From Candidatus Bathyarchaeota archaeon (GTDB lineage Archaea; Thermoproteota; Bathyarchaeia; TCS64), in the NCBI GenBank assembly GCA_026014515.1, contig JAOZIG010000158.1, forward strand, positions 1 to 12,357: DNA of 12,357 bases, read 5' to 3'. The notes beneath the pieces are model-generated. The model was not told the origin of the DNA and did no database searches. It saw nothing but the letters and a program-made list of their open reading frames with translations. The translations under genes were made by a program, and so were the position numbers. Shown here in pieces: positions 5,499 to 11,456 of this stretch; the first letter of the stretch is position 1, and each line of letters opens with the position of its first letter.

Positions 5499-6254
5499 AT
5501 GCCAATCCAGATAATACCAATAACAGGACTGCCAATAATCAAGGAAGGCGACGACCTAGCCGAACTCACAGTAAAATCACTGAAAGAACAGGGACTTTTG
5601 CCTATTGAGAAGGATGTCTATGTCTTTTCTCATGTTATTGCTTCTAGGGTTGAAGGAAAACAGGTTGATCTAGAGAAGGTAGAGCCAAGTCAGAAAGCGG
5701 AAAAATACGCTGAGATCACCGGAAAAGATCCAAGGTTACTTCAAGTTATTCTGGATGAGTCTCGGGTAGTGAGACGCATTGGACCTGGCGTAATCATAAC
5801 GGAGACCAAGCATGGTTTTGTCTGCGCTAATGCGGGAGTAGATAAATCAAACGTGCCGGGTGAGACCATCGTTTCGCCCCTTCCTGATGATCCTGATATT
5901 ACGGCGCGAAACATAAGGACTCGATTTAATGAGCTTGCAGGAGTTAACGTCGGTGTCATTATTTGTGACACTCATGGGAGAGCCCATAGAGATGGTGAGA
6001 TCAATGTCACTGTTGGTGCAAGTGGTTTTGAGGTCATTAGGGATAGGCGTGGTGAGTTCGATCTCTTTGGATACGAGTTAAAGGTTAAGCGAACCACTGT
6101 TTCTGATGAACTATCTTCTGCGGCTGAGCTTGTTATTGGTCAAAGTGATGAAGGGGTCCCGGCTGCGTTGATTCGTGGTTATGATATTGTTTTGTCTGAG
6201 TCAGGTTCTGCGCAGGATATTGTACGTGGTAGAGAAAAAGACCTGTTTCTTTGA
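5499..6254 (+). CDS. cofE: Coenzyme F420-0:L-glutamate ligase (CofE)
   Basis: This 251-residue protein is CofE, which adds gamma-linked glutamates to F420-0 using GTP and metal ions, completing coenzyme F420. Recognisable family blocks are the N-terminal IQIIPITGLPIIKEGDDL, then VFSHVIASRVEGK, VVRRIGPGVIITETKHGFVCANAGVD, the conserved SPLPDDPDITARNIR, GVIICDTHGRAHRDGEINVTVGASGFEVI, and VSDELSSAAELVIGQSDEGVPAALIRG. Length is typical of archaeal CofE. No other F420-synthesis gene is adjacent. The RimK-like ligase about 3 kb away is only a distant candidate for a second glutamylation step. The first ~30 codons are A/C-rich and the rest abruptly G/T-rich, although the protein is continuous and intact. 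Confidence 0.95.
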   Translation: MPIQIIPITGLPIIKEGDDLAELTVKSLKEQGLLPIEKDVYVFSHVIASRVEGKQVDLEKVEPSQKAEKYAEITGKDPRLLQVILDESRVVRRIGPGVIITETKHGFVCANAGVDKSNVPGETIVSPLPDDPDITARNIRTRFNELAGVNVGVIICDTHGRAHRDGEINVTVGASGFEVIRDRRGEFDLFGYELKVKRTTVSDELSSAAELVIGQSDEGVPAALIRGYDIVLSESGSAQDIVRGREKDLFL

Positions 6255-6260
6255 TCCATC

Positions 6261-6301
6261 ATTTTTCTTGTTAAACTGTGTTTAATTGGGTTTTGTTTTT
6301 T
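6261..6301 (+). terminator. T-rich terminator region after cofE
   Basis: Two T runs, TTTTT at 6262-6266 and TTTTGTTTTTT at 6291-6301, follow the cofE stop. This is the usual form of an intrinsic archaeal terminator. Confidence 0.45.
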
Positions 6302-6323
6302 GGAATGATCCCATCAATAAAAT

Positions 6324-6349
6324 TAACGTCCCAACAATATGAGACGTTA
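6324..6349. repeat. Perfect inverted repeat TAACGTC/GACGTTA
   Basis: TAACGTC at 6324-6330 and GACGTTA at 6343-6349 are exact inverse copies separated by 12 nt. They could be an operator half-site pair or a hairpin. Confidence 0.6.
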
Positions 6350-6360
6350 TTAACACATAT

Positions 6361-6383
6361 GTATCAAAAATCTGTATTGATAC
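6361..6383. repeat. Perfect inverted repeat GTATCAA/TTGATAC
   Basis: GTATCAA at 6361-6367 and TTGATAC at 6377-6383 are exact inverse copies with a 9-nt spacer, only 11 nt after the preceding inverted repeat. Confidence 0.6.
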
Positions 6384-6431
6384 TCCATTCTAAAGCATCT
6401 GGTTACAGATTTCATGCAAGAAAGAAAGTAA

Positions 6432-6452
6432 ATACAATAAGCACTATTGTAT
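6432..6452. repeat. Perfect inverted repeat ATACAATA/TATTGTAT
   Basis: ATACAATA at 6432-6439 and TATTGTAT at 6445-6452 are exact inverse copies around a 5-nt loop, 3 nt from the edge of the GC-rich island. Read on the minus strand, the hairpin is followed by pyrimidine-rich TTTACTTTCTTTC, so it would resemble a terminator if the island is transcribed that way. CTATTGTAT recurs at 6621-6629 on the other side of the island. Confidence 0.6.
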
Positions 6453-6455
6453 GTT

Positions 6456-6586
6456 TGCCCAAGTGGAAGCGGTGGGCCGCCAAAAGAAGCGAAAGGCGGA
6501 GGGGCCGCGGAGTCGCAGGGATGGGCTTCAACGGAACATGGCTTTGGCTATGAAAAACGCATCCCCCAGACGAGAACACTTGGGCA
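6456..6586. ncRNA. Candidate structured non-coding RNA (strand uncertain)
   Basis: A GC-rich island (about 62 percent GC in 6481-6540, hand count, against about 33 percent in 6361-6420) is bounded by a perfect 10-bp stem, TGCCCAAGTG at 6456-6465 with CACTTGGGCA at 6577-6586. Inside are further helices: CCGCC 6477-6481 with GGCGG 6495-6499; GGGATG 6518-6523 with CATCCC 6560-6565; and, nested within that, CATGGC 6537-6542 with GCTATG 6547-6552 around a TTTG loop. High GC with nested helices in AT-rich surroundings is typical of archaeal structural RNAs. I do not recognise the family: it lacks the features of 5S rRNA, SRP RNA or RNase P RNA, and an H/ACA-type guide cannot be excluded. The helices pair on either strand, so direction is unresolved. 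Confidence 0.5.
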
Positions 6587-6686
6587 CTTTGCATTTTAGA
6601 AAAACCAAACTCCATAACCCTATTGTATCTATATAGGATATCCCTAAATAACCGATTTCTATAGAATAATCAGGTCAAATAAAGAC

Positions 6687-6697
6687 CCTTAAAAAGA
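6687..6697 (+). promoter_or_regulatory. TATA box for the SPFH gene
   Basis: CCCTTAAAAAG stands about 22 nt before the ATG at 6713, implying a leaderless or nearly leaderless mRNA. GAGGT at 6696-6700 resembles a Shine-Dalgarno site but lies 12 nt from the ATG and would probably fall outside the transcript. Confidence 0.45.
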
Positions 6698-6712
6698 GGT
6701 ATAGAGAAAAAA

Positions 6713-7504
6713 ATGTGGTTTTGGTTAGGAGCAATCCTAGTAATAGTAGCAACATTCATCCTTCCAGCATTCTACATCGTCCCCCAGTGGGAAAAAGTAG
6801 CAGTAATCAGATTCGGTCAAATCGAGAAAATCGTTGGAACCGGTCTACATTTGAGAATCCCTATTATTGACTCGTTGATGCGCGTTGATATCAGGACTCA
6901 AACTATCGATCTGATGGGGCAACAAGCCATCACAAAGGACAACATCAGCGCGGTAATCGATGCAGTAGTCTTTATGCAGATAGAGGATCCAGAGAAACTA
7001 ATACTGAACATACAGGACTATCGTACATCAGTAAATAAGTACGCACAGACAGCCATTAGAAACATCATCGGAACATACGATCTTGATGTTCTACTGGAGA
7101 ACAGGGAAGAAGTAGCCCTAAAGCTAAAGGAAGAGATCGATCTACTGGTTAAGGACTGGGGTATTGATATCACCCGTGCAGGTCTACAGGATATTAGTCT
7201 ACCACCGGATATGAAACGTGCCTTCGCGGTACAAGCAGAGGCTGAACGTGAGTCAAGGGCGATACAGATCAAGGCAAACGCCGAGCTTGAGGCAAGTCAC
7301 AAGCTAAAGCAAGCGGCTTTGAACATGACAGACCCTAACGCGATGCAGCTAAGGATACTTAGTACATTGAATGACATAAGCAAGGACCAGAGTAACACCA
7401 TAATCTTGGCGTTGCCCTTGGAGACACTGCGGACAGCGAATGTAAATGGTATTGCAGCTATGGCAGCAATCCAGAGTAAAGAATATCCTAAAAAAGTAGA
7501 GTAG
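6713..7504 (+). CDS. SPFH/stomatin-family membrane protein (slipin-like)
   Basis: This 263-residue protein has one N-terminal membrane segment (about residues 2-22, WFWLGAILVIVATFILPAFYI). An SPFH/band-7 domain follows to about residue 195 (QWEKVAVIRFGQIEKIVGTGLH, then RVDIRTQTIDLMGQQAITKDN, VFMQIEDPEKL and YAQTAIRNIIG). A charged alpha-helical region (AVQAEAERESRAIQIKANAE) precedes a C-terminal hydrophobic segment (SNTIILALPLETL) of the kind stomatins use to oligomerise. It resembles prokaryotic p-stomatin/slipin, which forms ring- or cage-like assemblies on membranes and often partners an NfeD protease. No nfeD gene is present here. Its 3' end overlaps the convergent uppP gene by 17 nt. Confidence 0.9.
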   Translation: MWFWLGAILVIVATFILPAFYIVPQWEKVAVIRFGQIEKIVGTGLHLRIPIIDSLMRVDIRTQTIDLMGQQAITKDNISAVIDAVVFMQIEDPEKLILNIQDYRTSVNKYAQTAIRNIIGTYDLDVLLENREEVALKLKEEIDLLVKDWGIDITRAGLQDISLPPDMKRAFAVQAEAERESRAIQIKANAELEASHKLKQAALNMTDPNAMQLRILSTLNDISKDQSNTIILALPLETLRTANVNGIAAMAAIQSKEYPKKVE

Positions 7505-8267
7505 GAAGCCAAGCTATAACCGCTATGGCACCCATTCCTACACATATTTTCCAGAAACTGATTCTACGAGCTAGCTTAAGCAATGCATCAATCGCTAGAT
7601 AGCCAACGATTCCAGCGATAACCGCTGATAATGCTGAATACATATCTGGGGTGAATCCATCGACAAGCATCATACCAAATGCTGCAGCGAAACTGGCGGG
7701 AATACTCATCAGGAAGCTTATTCTGAATGCTTCTTCTCCGGTGAAATTTCTGAATAGCATTATTGAGGTGGTGAGTCCTGATCTTGATAATCCAGGGATA
7801 ATAGCTAAGCCCTGTGCAGACCCAAGAACAATTGATAGGGGCCATGAAAATTCAGCGCCTGTTTGTTCTTTTTTCTCTGCTTCCCGTTGAAGCATTCCTG
7901 TAGCTATTAATGCTAGTCCCGTTAATGCGAGAAGCGTTTCACCGTAAGATACACTGATGTTTAGCCACATGAATATGGGGAACCCTACGAGTCCAGTTAG
8001 TAGGGTCATTATGAATAATTTGGCTCTGAGATCAGCATACTCTGGTGTCTTACCTAACAGTATTCTGATCACCTCGTCCCTGAAATAGAACAAAGCAGCA
8101 AACCCGGTCCCAAGATGAAGAAATATAGCGGTTGAGACTGTTTCCTCGGCGGGCAACCCGAATAATGCTACTAATACTAGTACCATGTTTCCCTCGCTTG
8201 ATACTGGGAGCCACTCAAGTAATCCTTGGAGTAATCCAATGAGTATTGATTGGGTTACCGTTTGCAT
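7488..8267 (-). CDS. uppP: Undecaprenyl-diphosphatase family membrane protein (UppP/BacA)
   Basis: This 259-residue hydrophobic protein, with about seven to eight predicted membrane helices, contains both UppP signature regions. The first, near the N-terminus, is QGLLEWLPVSSEGN (residues 14-27, with the glutamate-rich QxxxE motif). The second is PGLSRSGLT at 158-166. The family dephosphorylates polyprenyl diphosphates at the membrane; in archaea the substrate is presumably a dolichyl- or similar lipid diphosphate for glycan carrier recycling. Bacterial enzymes usually read SSSGH in the first motif, whereas this one has SSEGN, so the histidine position is Asn. The ATG is placed for a leaderless mRNA from the TATA element at 8288-8298. 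It is convergent with the SPFH gene and divergent from the TPR gene. Confidence 0.9.
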   Translation of the reverse strand: MQTVTQSILIGLLQGLLEWLPVSSEGNMVLVLVALFGLPAEETVSTAIFLHLGTGFAALFYFRDEVIRILLGKTPEYADLRAKLFIMTLLTGLVGFPIFMWLNISVSYGETLLALTGLALIATGMLQREAEKKEQTGAEFSWPLSIVLGSAQGLAIIPGLSRSGLTTSIMLFRNFTGEEAFRISFLMSIPASFAAAFGMMLVDGFTPDMYSALSAVIAGIVGYLAIDALLKLARRISFWKICVGMGAIAVIAWLPTLLF

Positions 8268-8287
8268 GCTGGTACTGAGGTTGAGTC

Positions 8288-8298
8288 AGATATATTTC
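8288..8298. promoter_or_regulatory. Shared TATA-like element between divergent uppP and TPR genes
   Basis: Only 60 nt separate the uppP and TPR start codons. The near-palindromic AGATATATTTC in the middle is about 26 nt from the uppP ATG in one direction and about 35 nt from the TPR ATG in the other. It could serve one or both directions. Neither gene has a Shine-Dalgarno site. Confidence 0.4.
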
Positions 8299-8327
8299 AA
8301 CCGCCCAAAGCATTAAAACAATGAACA

Positions 8328-8936
8328 ATGTTGAACTCAATTATGTTTGATGAATACAAGATAGCGCAGGAGATGAACAAACTCATAGAAGAGAGACGTT
8401 TCAACGAGATGATTGAGTTAGCTGAACAATTAATTGATGAATATCCTGATAGTTATCTTGGAAGATGGTGGACCGCAAGGACATACACATTGATGGGAGA
8501 TACAGAAGCAGCCTTGGACTGGTTTATGGAGGCAATGAAGAAAGCTGAGGATGAGCATGAGGAGTCCAAGATAAGCAGTAGCATCGCCAATGTCTATAAT
8601 ATCAGGAAGAATTGGTCTGAATCACTCAATTATACAGATATCGCTTTGGAGTTGAACCCAGAAAACGTTGTCGCTATCATTGCACGAAGCATAGCTCTAA
8701 TGGCAACAGGTGAGCGAAAAACAGCACACCAGCTATTAGATCAAAATCAGAGACTCTTCAAAGAGGACTACCAGAAGGCATGCGTTGCAGCGGTTAAACG
8801 CGATAAACAAAAGATGCTTGAACATTTATCCAAGGCCATCAAAGAGAACCCACATAACCGAGTCACTGTGCTCCATGATCCAGACTTTAGCCTTTACACG
8901 CGAGACTCTGAGTTCAGGGCACTCTTGAAAGGTTAG
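8328..8936 (+). CDS. Tetratricopeptide-repeat protein
   Basis: This 202-residue soluble protein is built of helical TPR-type repeats. They are seen in RRFNEMIELAEQLIDEYPDSYLGR, WTARTYTLMGDTEAALDWFMEAMKKA, ANVYNIRKNWSESLNYTDIALELNP and ENVVAIIARSIALMATGERKTAHQLLDQ. The last part (about 150-202) ends with PDFSLYTRDSEFRALL, a motif often seen at the end of TPR proteins after the final repeat. It is likely a protein-interaction scaffold; the partner is unknown. The start could be ATG at 8328 or ATG at 8343; there is no ribosome-binding site to choose between them. The next gene begins 43 nt downstream on the same strand. Confidence 0.85.
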   Translation: MLNSIMFDEYKIAQEMNKLIEERRFNEMIELAEQLIDEYPDSYLGRWWTARTYTLMGDTEAALDWFMEAMKKAEDEHEESKISSSIANVYNIRKNWSESLNYTDIALELNPENVVAIIARSIALMATGERKTAHQLLDQNQRLFKEDYQKACVAAVKRDKQKMLEHLSKAIKENPHNRVTVLHDPDFSLYTRDSEFRALLKG

Positions 8937-8947
8937 ACATCTTTATC

Positions 8948-8959
8948 AACTTAAAGAAA
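8948..8959 (+). promoter_or_regulatory. Possible TATA box for the ATP-grasp gene
   Basis: AACTTAAAGAAA lies about 26 nt before the TTG start at 8980, so the mRNA could be leaderless. The upstream TPR gene ends at 8936, so read-through transcription is also possible. Confidence 0.35.
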
Positions 8960-8979
8960 ATGAAGTAAGTGAAACATAC

Positions 8980-9858
8980 TTGAAAATACTAGTTCTCCAC
9001 GGCTCAAAGCCAAGTAAAAACAGTAGCGAGATGGTAGAAGCGGCTGAAAAACTTGGACACACTGTATTAGCTGGACCTACAAGCGATGTATCTAGCATGA
9101 TAAGCAGCGATGGTTCACGGTTCTGGCTCGGGCGAGACGAGGTAACAGACTTTGATCTGTGTTTCCTGCGAAGCTTTGGCCCGGGGAGCACTGAGCAGGT
9201 TACTCGTCGTATTAGTTTGATGGAGCACATGGAGGTTGCTGGCATCAGGGTAATCAATAGCACATATCCATTCAGGAGAAGCAGGGACAAGTACTCGACC
9301 CAGTACACGTTGCAGGCAGCGGGAATACCCATCCCCAAGACATTCACCACAGAGAGCCTTGCACGGGCTTATGAGCATACACAGGAGATGGTGCCCGTTA
9401 TCTACAAGCCGATTCTTAGCAGCATGGGTAGGGGTAGCATGAAGTTTGATGATACTGATCTTGCGTATAACGCGTATAAGATGCTGGATAGACTCTATCA
9501 CCCGATTATCATACAAGGATACATCAAAAACCCAGGTAGAGACATCAGGATCTTTGTGGTAGGAGACCAGTGCATCGGTGCAGTCTACAAATATATCCCA
9601 GAGGGACATTGGAAGAGCAATGTGGCTCAGGGAGGCAAGATGGTTGAAGAGGAGATGTCACAGGAGATTATTGAGTTAGGGTTCAAGGCGAACAAGGCGA
9701 TGGGGTTGGATTATAGTGGGGTGGATATTCTTGAGTCGGAGGATGGTCCTGTTGTGCTTGAGGTGAATGCTGCGCCGGGTTGGCAGGGTTTGAAGGATGC
9801 TACTGGTAAGGATGTGGCTGAGTTAATTGTGAGTTATGGGGTTGAGCAGGTTGAGTGA
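8980..9858 (+). CDS. RimK-like ATP-grasp ligase
   Basis: This 292-residue protein has the RimK/ATP-grasp layout. It has an N-terminal pre-grasp domain (KILVLHGSKPS to about residue 95), a central segment NSTYPFRRSRDKYSTQYTLQAAGIPIPKT, and the ATP-binding core. Key features of the core are K143 in VIYKPILSSMGRGSM with its glycine-rich loop, QGYIKNPGRDIRIFVVGD, and the metal-binding GLDYSGVDILES (D249) and VLEVNAAPGWQGL (E261, N263). Such enzymes join an amino acid, often glutamate, to a carboxylate with ATP. Relatives include RimK, LysX, MptN and CofF, but I cannot assign a substrate. The start is TTG, chosen because family similarity begins there. It overlaps the next gene, so the two are probably translated together. 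Confidence 0.85.
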   Translation: MKILVLHGSKPSKNSSEMVEAAEKLGHTVLAGPTSDVSSMISSDGSRFWLGRDEVTDFDLCFLRSFGPGSTEQVTRRISLMEHMEVAGIRVINSTYPFRRSRDKYSTQYTLQAAGIPIPKTFTTESLARAYEHTQEMVPVIYKPILSSMGRGSMKFDDTDLAYNAYKMLDRLYHPIIIQGYIKNPGRDIRIFVVGDQCIGAVYKYIPEGHWKSNVAQGGKMVEEEMSQEIIELGFKANKAMGLDYSGVDILESEDGPVVLEVNAAPGWQGLKDATGKDVAELIVSYGVEQVE

Positions 9859-10225
9859 TGAGTTAAGTAAGATTCCCATCAAGATTACTGTGGTTGATAA
9901 GGGGGAGGCTCGTGGATACTTGAACAGGTTAACTGCGCCTCTTACGGTTGAGACTATTCTTCAGATGCTTCCCATTAATAGTAGAACGAGTCCTGCTATG
10001 GGGCATGTTTCAGTGTTATTGGGGATTAAGCGTGGTACTGAGAAGCCCTTGGATAAGGTGAAGGCGGGTACTATTGCTTATTGGCCTAGGAGTGATGCCT
10101 TGACTATTTATCCTAAGGATACTAAGCCCTATAGTCCGATTAATAAAATCGGTGAAGTCGAGGATAATCTCGAGTTATTCAGTAGGTTGAGAAGTGGTTC
10201 TAGGATTATTATTGATCGGGTTTAG
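9836..10225 (+). CDS. Cyclophilin-like domain protein (Cyclophil_like family)
   Basis: This protein of up to 129 residues resembles the cyclophilin-like Pfam family PF04126. The visible blocks are IKITVVDKGEARGYLNRLTAPLTVETILQMLPI, an inner region GHVSVLLGIKRGTEKP, and the signature VKAGTIAYWPRSDALTIYPKDTKPYSPINKIGEVEDNL. The family has a cyclophilin fold but no demonstrated prolyl isomerase activity. ATG at 9836 overlaps the ATP-grasp gene by 23 nt. TTG at 9851, overlapping by 8 nt and preceded by GGGGTTGAG, is a likelier start and gives 124 residues beginning at SDELSK. The overlap implies joint expression with the ligase. Its 3' end overlaps the convergent S25e gene by 17 nt. Confidence 0.75.
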   Translation: MGLSRLSDELSKIPIKITVVDKGEARGYLNRLTAPLTVETILQMLPINSRTSPAMGHVSVLLGIKRGTEKPLDKVKAGTIAYWPRSDALTIYPKDTKPYSPINKIGEVEDNLELFSRLRSGSRIIIDRV

Positions 10226-10463
10226 TTCCGACCATCTTGTAGACTTTGAGGTTGCCGCTTCGGGTCACCATCTCTATGGCGCCTTTTTCTTCCATCATGG
10301 TTAGCATTCTCTTGGCTACGCTGATTTTTAGGTTGAATCGTGTGGCTACGGCTGTGGCTGTGATGGCTTTCATTCCGTTTAGTGCGCCTGTTACTTCTTT
10401 GCTGTTGATGTCGGGCATGTCTACGCTGCCGATTATTTTTTCTCTTGGTGCTTGGTCTGACAT
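10209..10463 (-). CDS. rps25e: Small ribosomal subunit protein S25e (eS25)
   Basis: This 84-residue protein matches S25e, a winged-helix ribosomal protein found in eukaryotes and in some archaeal lineages (TACK and Asgard groups). The fold is visible as a helix GALNGMKAITATAVATRFNL, the recognition-type helix KISVAKRMLTMMEEKGAIEMV, and the wing TRSGNLKVYKM. The N-terminus is shorter and less basic than in eukaryotic S25e. It has its own TATA element about 30 nt upstream and no clear Shine-Dalgarno site. It overlaps the cyclophilin-like gene tail to tail. The other reading is an unrelated small winged-helix regulator, but length and layout favour S25e. Confidence 0.8.
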   Translation of the reverse strand: MSDQAPREKIIGSVDMPDINSKEVTGALNGMKAITATAVATRFNLKISVAKRMLTMMEEKGAIEMVTRSGNLKVYKMVGTKPDQ

Positions 10464-10491
10464 TTTGTTCTGGGATTGAATGCTGGGTGTT

Positions 10492-10501
10492 ATTGATAAA
10501 C
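10492..10501 (-). promoter_or_regulatory. TATA box for rps25e
   Basis: The minus strand reads GGGTTTATCAATAAC, centred about 33 nt before the ATG. This predicts a very short leader of about 5-8 nt. Confidence 0.4.
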
Positions 10502-10578
10502 CCTACGGCTTTGGTGTCTACTGGTGGGTACTTTGGGGAAAATTTTTTTCTGTGTGAGTTGGTGGGAAAACGTGTTAT

Positions 10579-11280
10579 TTAGAGGTATTTTTGTACTTCT
10601 TCGTCGCTGAGGGTCTTGAAGACTCTTGTTTCTGTTGGGATTACGGCGACGTTGATTGCGTCTGCTGTTAATGGGTCTTCGCTTGCCTCTTTCAATGCTT
10701 CAATCGCTAATCCAACGGCTTCATCTAGTGTGACCTCGTCCCTGTATTGTTCTGAGAGTACTTTTTTTGCTTTCTCGCTGTTGCGTCCGATGGCTGTTGC
10801 CTTGTATCCTCGGTAGCTTCCGCTTGGGTCTGTTGCGATTAGGCTTGCCCTGAACTCGTCTACTCCGCCGAAGAGTAGGCTTACTCCGAATGGTCTGACC
10901 CCTGCGTTCTGAGTATAGCGCTGGAGAAGGTCTCCGACGCTGCTTGTGAGGTCCTCTACGTCCACGGGCTCGTCATATGTCATCTTGTTGCTTTGGCTGT
11001 AGACCCTTGCTTCCCTGATGAGTACACGTGCGTCTGGGCTGAGTCCTGCTATGGCTACGCCTACGTGGTCGTCTATCTTGAAGATTTTTTTGCTGTTGCT
11101 GGGTGCTGCTAGTTTGCTGAGCTTTGGTTCTAGTGCTGCTAGGACTATGCCTTCGTTGCTTCTGATGCCTACGATTGGGCTTCCGCGTTTTACTAGCTCT
11201 AGGGCGTATTCTACTTGGTATATTCTTCCCTCAGGGGAGAAGATTGTGATGGCTCCGTCGTATTCTCTTCCACGTGACAA
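10579..11280 (-). CDS. psmA: 20S proteasome alpha subunit
   Basis: This 233-residue protein is the archaeal proteasome alpha subunit, which forms the outer gated rings of the 20S core and docks regulatory ATPases such as PAN. The N-terminal gate and signature are REYDGAITIFSPEGRIYQVEYALELVKRGSPIVGI. Other family blocks are DDHVGVAIAGLSPDARVLIREAR, GVRPFGVSLLFGGVDE, LIATDPSGSYRGYKATAIGRNSEKA and ALKEASEDPLTADAINVAVI. Length is normal. The start is a TTG at 11280; no ATG or GTG lies upstream in frame and the product begins MSRGREYD as expected. A TATA element lies about 45 nt upstream. The gene is followed by S25e rather than by the SBDS/exosome genes often found downstream of psmA in archaea. 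Confidence 0.97.
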   Translation of the reverse strand: MSRGREYDGAITIFSPEGRIYQVEYALELVKRGSPIVGIRSNEGIVLAALEPKLSKLAAPSNSKKIFKIDDHVGVAIAGLSPDARVLIREARVYSQSNKMTYDEPVDVEDLTSSVGDLLQRYTQNAGVRPFGVSLLFGGVDEFRASLIATDPSGSYRGYKATAIGRNSEKAKKVLSEQYRDEVTLDEAVGLAIEALKEASEDPLTADAINVAVIPTETRVFKTLSDEEVQKYL

Positions 11281-11321
11281 TGTTATCAGCCCGAAATATC
11301 TTGAATAGGGAAGGTAGCCCC

Positions 11322-11330
11322 ATTTTTAAA
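11322..11330 (-). promoter_or_regulatory. TATA box for psmA
   Basis: The minus strand reads CCTTTAAAAATGG, placing the transcription start near 11300 and giving a leader of about 20 nt. The remaining ~120 nt up to the next gene at 11457 show nothing I can identify. Confidence 0.45.
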
Positions 11331-11456
11331 GGTTGCACAGGGCAACACTAGTATCAAATAATTGTTTCGTTTCTATAACAGTGGAAGATAGTATATCGAA
11401 TGCTTGTTACATGAGACGATGTGATTGAATTTCATATGTAATAACAATATAGGAAT

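Larger units (their letters stand above)
6255..6712. other. 458-nt region without a convincing protein gene
   Basis: Between cofE and the SPFH gene I find no coding frame with recognisable protein character. The region begins with T-rich terminator-like sequence, continues with three perfect inverted repeats in AT-rich DNA, then a GC-rich foldable island (6456-6586), and ends with AT-rich DNA containing the promoter of the SPFH gene. These parts are annotated separately. Confidence 0.7.

Noticed and set aside
6324..6452. The start of a CRISPR array
   Set aside because: The inverted repeats differ from one another in sequence and there is no direct repeat with regular spacing; no cas gene is in the window.
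6456..6586. 5S rRNA on the minus strand
   Set aside because: The closing stem and size (131 nt) fit, and a stretch reading GTTGAAGCCCATCCCTGCG recalls part of 5S rRNA. However, the long loop C is replaced by a 4-nt loop and the conserved order of helices does not match.
6278..6636. Two overlapping plus-strand frames (6278-6553, 6451-6636) and a minus-strand frame (6412-6615) as protein genes
   Set aside because: The products have no recognisable domain, have biased composition (runs of Lys/Arg), and are read straight through the self-complementary GC-rich island, which is better explained as structured RNA.
9115..9609. Long minus-strand frame (164 codons) opposite the ATP-grasp gene
   Set aside because: The plus-strand ATP-grasp motifs are unambiguous over the same bases, and the minus-strand product shows no domain.
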